From positions 1,550,001-1,614,000 of the forward strand of contig CM065648.1 of assembly GCA_033220425.1 (NCBI GenBank): DNA of 64,000 nt, read 5' to 3'. Within the stretch, counting starts at the first letter, position 1, and every line of letters begins with the position of its first letter. This stretch comes from Lepraria neglecta (lineage: Eukaryota > Ascomycota > Lecanoromycetes > Lecanorales > Stereocaulaceae). Below are positions 59,779-64,000 of this stretch, piece by piece. The position numbers and the translations under genes were made by a program. A model generated the notes under the pieces. It had not been told where the DNA came from and did no database searches. It was given only the letters and a program-made list of their open reading frames with translations.

Positions 59779-61817
59779 ATGAATAAAAACCCGGTGTGGA
59801 CCCTACTAGTCGTGTTACCCGCTTTATCCCTTTAACTTAGCGAAGAATCCTTAACTTCTCCCTATTTTATTCGTTCTATTATTATTCTTCTTATTATAGA
59901 TATATTAGAATTATCTACAATATTATCTAATATAGCCGGTCCTTCTCTAATCGACCCTCAGGTCGATATAACGCTAGAGCCTGCGCCAACCGAGGCCAAT
60001 TTCTATACGCTTATTAGCAGGCTAAAGTCTAGTAATCCGTCTAGAATCCTATAGAACCTCCCCAATGTCTATAGAGGCTTACGGTATAGTAATAGCTTGT
60101 TTAATACCCTCCGTTAAGTGCTTAAAGACTACCTACGGGGTACCGCTATTTAGGGCGAAAATCTTTAAGGTTCTAGCCAGGACTTTACTAAGGTCCTCAA
60201 CTCCGTTACTACTAACTTTATTCTACCTAACTATATACTACCTTTTAGAGACGAAGTAATATATATATTTGTAAGACTACTTAATAAAGTACCTAGAGTA
60301 GCTAACCGATATACTAGTAAACGACCCTTAGAGGAGTCTTACGACTCGTTTAGTTCAAAAAAGCCTAGATACGATAATACCCGTACTAAATAACCTGATT
60401 ATACTAGACCATTCTTCGTACTAGCTCTAGCCCTAGATAATACCTACCTATCTTATATTATTCTTAGAATCGGTTATACGCGCGATAATAAATTCTATCT
60501 TGTCTAACTACGGTATATTATACGTGATACTTCGCTTACTAACGCTAACCAGCTCTAGGACCAACTTAGTTACAATACTCTAATCTAGTTTCTAGAAACT
60601 AAGAAATTCTGGACCGCCGAAGATAATACCCGGGGGAGTACCCTTATCTATATATCTAATAGGATTATAGAGGTAACTATAAACGAAGATCTACAAAATG
60701 CCATCCGCGACATATATTCACGTAGTTACCGGCGCTACGAGCTTTATATCGTGCGAGGGGTACTCTATTAGTTATACCACGTTAATTAATAGTTAGGATA
60801 TTAACTAATAGATATAATAGCATCTATCGAGGGCAATACGGCCTATCCAAATCAACCTTACCGAGGTAGTTTTACCCTCTCCTACCGCTTAAAATATTCT
60901 TCTCTTATAGTAGGACCTAAAGGGAAAACCCCTAATATATAGGATCCTCTAGGTAAAGACCCTGCTACCTCTTCTACTAAACCCTCTACCCTAAAGCCTT
61001 TCATCGATCCTTCCCTTCTTACTAATAAGTATACTAGTCCGTCTACCGGGAATCTAAAGGAGCCTATAGATATTAGCTCTAGCTCGGATAGTAGTAGTAG
61101 TATAAATAATAAGGCAGAGAATAATAGAAAGGAAGGGGATTTAATAGATAAGGACGAGTAGAAGGCGTTATAGATTAATAAGGCCTATATAGGCAGGACT
61201 CTAGGGTTATATAATATCGAGATAGGTAGGGTAGTAGTAGCTAGAGTAGCTACGAAAGATATAGAGGCGTTAGAATAGGAGGATCGCGACAGGATATAAG
61301 TGCTTTAGCCTCTACCTTATTATTTACTTACTACTAAATACTATCCTAGCGTTAATATAACTAAGGTAGAGGACTATCCGCAATAGTCTCAGAAAACGTA
61401 GTAGTATATAGAGTTATTATTCCAACTATAGAAGGGAAACTAGTCTATTAAGAATACACGAACCCTCTATAGGTTATTATCTATTATAGCCCCCAACGGC
61501 AAGATAAAAAAGATTATACTATATATTCATCAACTCTACTACGCTGCTTGGATGCGCCGGCGTATTTACTAGCAGAGGGGGGTATTAATAGGGACGATCC
61601 CGGCTTTAGCAAGGTTCGTATCTATTCCTAGCTTTTAATGAAACCTACTATCGACTTAGATAATACTAATATCCGACTTAAACTAGACTCTAACGATTTT
61701 TATTATATATATCCTCGAGTATTAACTCTCCTTATAATAGCGCGAGGTTTTCGAAATATATAAGTAGGATTATAAAAATCTCGAATAGTTTAAAGCGTTA
61801 ATCTATTATACTAAGTA
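59779..61817 (+). pseudogene. SNF2-family helicase-like relic, first part
   Basis: A plus-strand frame from the ATG near 59779 reads for 1.8 kb with stops almost only at Gln/Trp-type codons. The first 400 codons are not recognised; they include a basic patch (SKRPLEESYDSFSSKKPRYD) and a Ser/Asp run (DISSSSDSSSS near 61070). Near 61525-61570 is LYIHQLYYAAWMRRR, which resembles the Q-motif start of SNF2 ATPases (HQ--GAAWM), followed in another frame by a DDPGFSK stretch at the Walker A position and, near 61735-61800, LIIARGF...YKNLE-FKALIYYTKY, like motif Ia. The second part resumes at 63462 after a Helitron. SNF2 proteins are ATP-driven DNA translocases. The call is an inference from motif order. 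Confidence 0.55.
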
Positions 61818-62100
61818 CAAGTGAGTGCCCGTAATCTTCACAGAAGATTATCGTAAAACGGATATATCTCGCTTATTTTATATTCTATTTAGAAAATTTA
61901 AGCGAAATTAGAAAGTAATCTATCTATAGTATTAAATTATAAGCTTACCTATAACTTTATATAATAGCAACAGTTTTGGTATATATAAGAGCTGGCTATT
62001 TAGATAGCTCTAGGATACAGAAATAATCTTTGAAGCTTTGCATAGTTTGGATGGTTCCAGGATACTTTTCGCCCCCGGAAGCCATTGGAATGCCCCCGGA

Positions 62101-62484
62101 ACGAATAGGCAGCATACCGCCATATCGCTATATACGAATGAGCAATCCGGTGCCATATCTCCATATGCGAATAGGCAATCTACCGCCATATCGCCATGTG
62201 CGAATAGAGCAATCCGGTGCCATATCTCCATATACGAATAGCCAACCTGCCGCCATATCGCCATGTGCGAATAGCCAATCCGGTGCCATATCGCCAACTG
62301 TGCGAATAGGCAATCTACCGCCATATCGCCATGTGCCGAATGGGCAATCCTATGCCATATCGCCATGTGCGAATAGGCAATCCGTCGCCATATCGCCATG
62401 TGCGAATGAGCCATCCGGTGCCATGATCGCTATATCGCCATGTGCGAATAGGCAATCCGGCGCCATATCGCTATGTGCGAATAT
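62101..62484. repeat. 33-bp minisatellite, about 12 units
   Basis: Unit roughly GCGAATAGGCAATCCGGTGC plus CATATCGCCATGT, with alternating variants (CCGGTGCC and TACCGCC). It gives open frames on both strands, read as an 11-residue peptide repeat (MAIWHRIAYSH-like on the minus strand). No CRISPR character: there are no distinct spacers. Confidence 0.92.
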
Positions 62485-62489
62485 TGCTT

Positions 62490-63300
62490 ATAAGTTTTGC
62501 GTAAATAGACCGATTTTGAAAATTTCGACGGTATTGGAAAGCGTATGCTTGGTTCCAAAACTGATAAGATTATCTCGATATCATATGACATATGTGGCGC
62601 GGGGCATTACTGCGAAGAAGTTGCGGTGCGTATTCAACTTTTGATGTTCCAGGGTCCGGAGGCGCCAAGCTCAATGCTTGGCATTTACTACTGAGCTCGC
62701 ACTGCCTGTAAAACATAGTGAAAACGCTTCTTTTGCTCATAACTATTGCGTAAGTAGACCGATTTTGAAAATTTTGACGGTATTGGAAAGCGTATACTTG
62801 GTTCCAAAACTTATGAAATCATCTCGATATTATATAATGTATATGGCGCGGGGAAGTCCTGCGAAGAAGTTACGGTACGCAAGTAAAACATAGCGAAAAT
62901 GCTTCTTTTGCTCATAACTATTGCGTAAATAGGCCGATTCTAAAAATTCTTGATACGCAAGCAAGCTAATGATTAACTCCAAAACTTATGAAATTATCTT
63001 GATATTATATAATATATATAGCGCGGGGAAGTAGTGCGAAGAAATTTTGACGGTGTTAGAAAGCGTATACTTGGTTCTAAAACTTATGAAATCATCTCGA
63101 TATTATATAATATATATAGCGCGGGGAAGTCCTGCGAAGAAGTTACGGTACGCAAGCAAAACATAGCGAAAACGCTTCTTTTACTCATAACTATTGCGTA
63201 AATAGGCCGATTCTAAAAATTCTTGATGCGTAAGCAAGCTAATGATTGACTCCAAAACTTATGAAATCATCTTGATATTATATAATGTATATAGCGCGGG
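62490..63300. repeat. Tandem copies of the Helitron 5' terminal module
   Basis: The module GCGTAARTAGRCCGATTYTR...GCGCGGGGAAGTCCTGCGAAG recurs from about 62500, 62752, 62923, 63050 and 63196, with lengths of 130-250 bases. The same module is present once in the 7-kb copy (37810-38000) and once in the 524-bp copy. Confidence 0.82.
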
Positions 63301-63461
63301 GAAATAGTGCGAAGAAGTTGCGGTGCGAATTCAAGTTTTGGTAGTTGAAGGCGCTAGGCCGAAAAGCGTACTATCAGGGGGGAGAAGTATAGGGCCGATC
63401 TTATTGGCTATAAGTGCGGAATACCCTCCGAAAGTCGCGATAATCTATTATTATAAGAAGA

Positions 63462-64000
63462 TCTCCTACCCTCGAAATTAAAGGTATAGAGCGGTAATAA
63501 TATATATCCCTCTGCTAATGAATAGGATATTAGTTATCCGTATATCGAGAAAAGTGCCGCCTATTTAACTAGCGTACCGAAGTAAGGTATTATTCTTATT
63601 ATTATACTAGCGAAAGTAATAGGTAACTAGTTACAAGAGTAGACGAAGATAATTAATACTTAATATCCAATATTGAAGCTATAGTACTTCTATACCTATA
63701 TAGGCAAAATATACAATAATATTAATACTACCCTACTTATATTAGAAAATACTAAACTACTTCGATATAAAAAGGATAGAAAACCCAAACCTAGATAGGA
63801 GCGTATTCTACTCCTTATAACTAAGGGCTTATATAATAGATATATTAAGGAAGTACTATAGGACTCTAAGTCTCTATTCGTCTATAACTTTCGTATCGGC
63901 TAGATCTTTATTAACAAGTTCTATAAGATAAGGACAGTAAAGGGTAAATATCCCAAGATAGTCCTTGGTATCAAGGATAAGATTAGTGCCTGAGTCCTAG
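63462..64000 (+). pseudogene. SNF2-family helicase-like relic, second part
   Basis: Right of the Helitron the reading resumes. Near 63744-63830 is LLRYKKDRKPKPR-ERILLLITKGLYNRYIK, and near 63895-63960 FRIG-IFINKFYKIRTVKGKYPKIV. The latter lies where SNF2 proteins have the motif II box (a RIFIDEFHKIR-like DEAH region), here with the acidic residues changed to N and K by transitions. The gene runs off the window end. With the part at 59779-61817 it forms one decayed gene cut by the Helitron. Moderate confidence; a search is needed. Confidence 0.52.

Larger units (their letters stand above)
61818..63461 (-). mobile_element. 1.6-kb non-autonomous Helitron derivative with internal repeats
   Basis: The 3' end (plus strand CAAGTGAGTGCCCG with palindrome GTAATCTTC/GAAGATTAT) is at 61818 and the 5' end (...AGAAGA, TC on the minus strand) at 63461, inserted between A and T in the SNF2 relic. 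The inside is a 33-bp minisatellite (62101-62484) followed by several tandem copies of the Helitron 5' terminal region (62490-63300). It keeps much more CpA/TpG than its target, so it arrived late or was spared. No protein gene: the long open frames in it arise because 33 is a multiple of three. Confidence 0.87.

Noticed and set aside
60065-60259. 64-residue open frame
   Set aside because: It is out of frame with the longer SNF2-like reading that covers the same stretch and has no features of its own.
62101-62484. Regularly spaced repeats resembling a CRISPR array
   Set aside because: Units are contiguous and similar along their whole length, without unique spacers, and lie inside a fungal Helitron.
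62010-62644. Long open frames on both strands with repeated peptide units
   Set aside because: They are readings of a 33-bp minisatellite, whose unit is a multiple of three; no start context, domain or codon bias supports a gene.

Overview
The window is a transposon graveyard from a filamentous ascomycete (Pezizomycotina-type) genome, scarred by repeat-induced point mutation (RIP). CpA and its partner TpG are almost gone over most of the 64 kb, TpA is greatly enriched, and CpG survives. Reading frames are full of TAG/TAA where Gln or Trp would be expected. No intact protein-coding gene, rRNA, tRNA or CRISPR array could be supported. What remains are recognisable fossils, and exact junctions give their order of insertion.

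Layout. 1-884 is a flank of normal composition without a convincing gene. 885-39187 is old decayed DNA holding a minus-strand relic of a DUF3435-type tyrosine recombinase (29.2-31.1 kb and 38.1-39.2 kb), broken up by later insertions. Ty3/gypsy chromovirus C (1462-21733, +) contains chromovirus B (2697-16318, -). B contains chromovirus A (5928-12425, -) and a small GC-rich TIR element (13009-13529). Chromovirus D lies at 22578-29230 (-). A 7-kb Helitron with Rep and Pif1-type helicase domains (31135-38116, -) splits the DUF3435 relic.

Chromovirus E (39188 onward, +) carries a 7.5-kb hAT element with an 8-bp target duplication (40636-48143), a 524-bp Helitron derivative (49098-49621), a 770-bp TIR element (49641-50410) and chromovirus G (50634 onward, -). 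G is in turn broken by a gag-bearing retroelement H (52912 onward, +). Further right are a Plavaka-like (CACTA-related) transposase relic (about 55.9-59.05 kb, -) and a SNF2-family helicase relic (about 59.8 kb to the window end, +), the latter split by a third Helitron copy carrying a 33-bp minisatellite (61818-63461).

Points of interest: (1) every gypsy element whose 3' end is visible carries a second, antisense reading frame between the chromodomain and the 3' LTR, with a conserved C-terminal motif; (2) the three Helitron copies share TC...CTTG ends and a palindrome, and one insertion is confirmed by an empty site in a sister element; (3) two GC-rich TIR elements escaped the RIP that ruined their hosts and so act as time markers; (4) the hAT element has about 4 kb of unassigned DNA. 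E and G have only one end in this window, so their other parts are predicted to lie just to the right.
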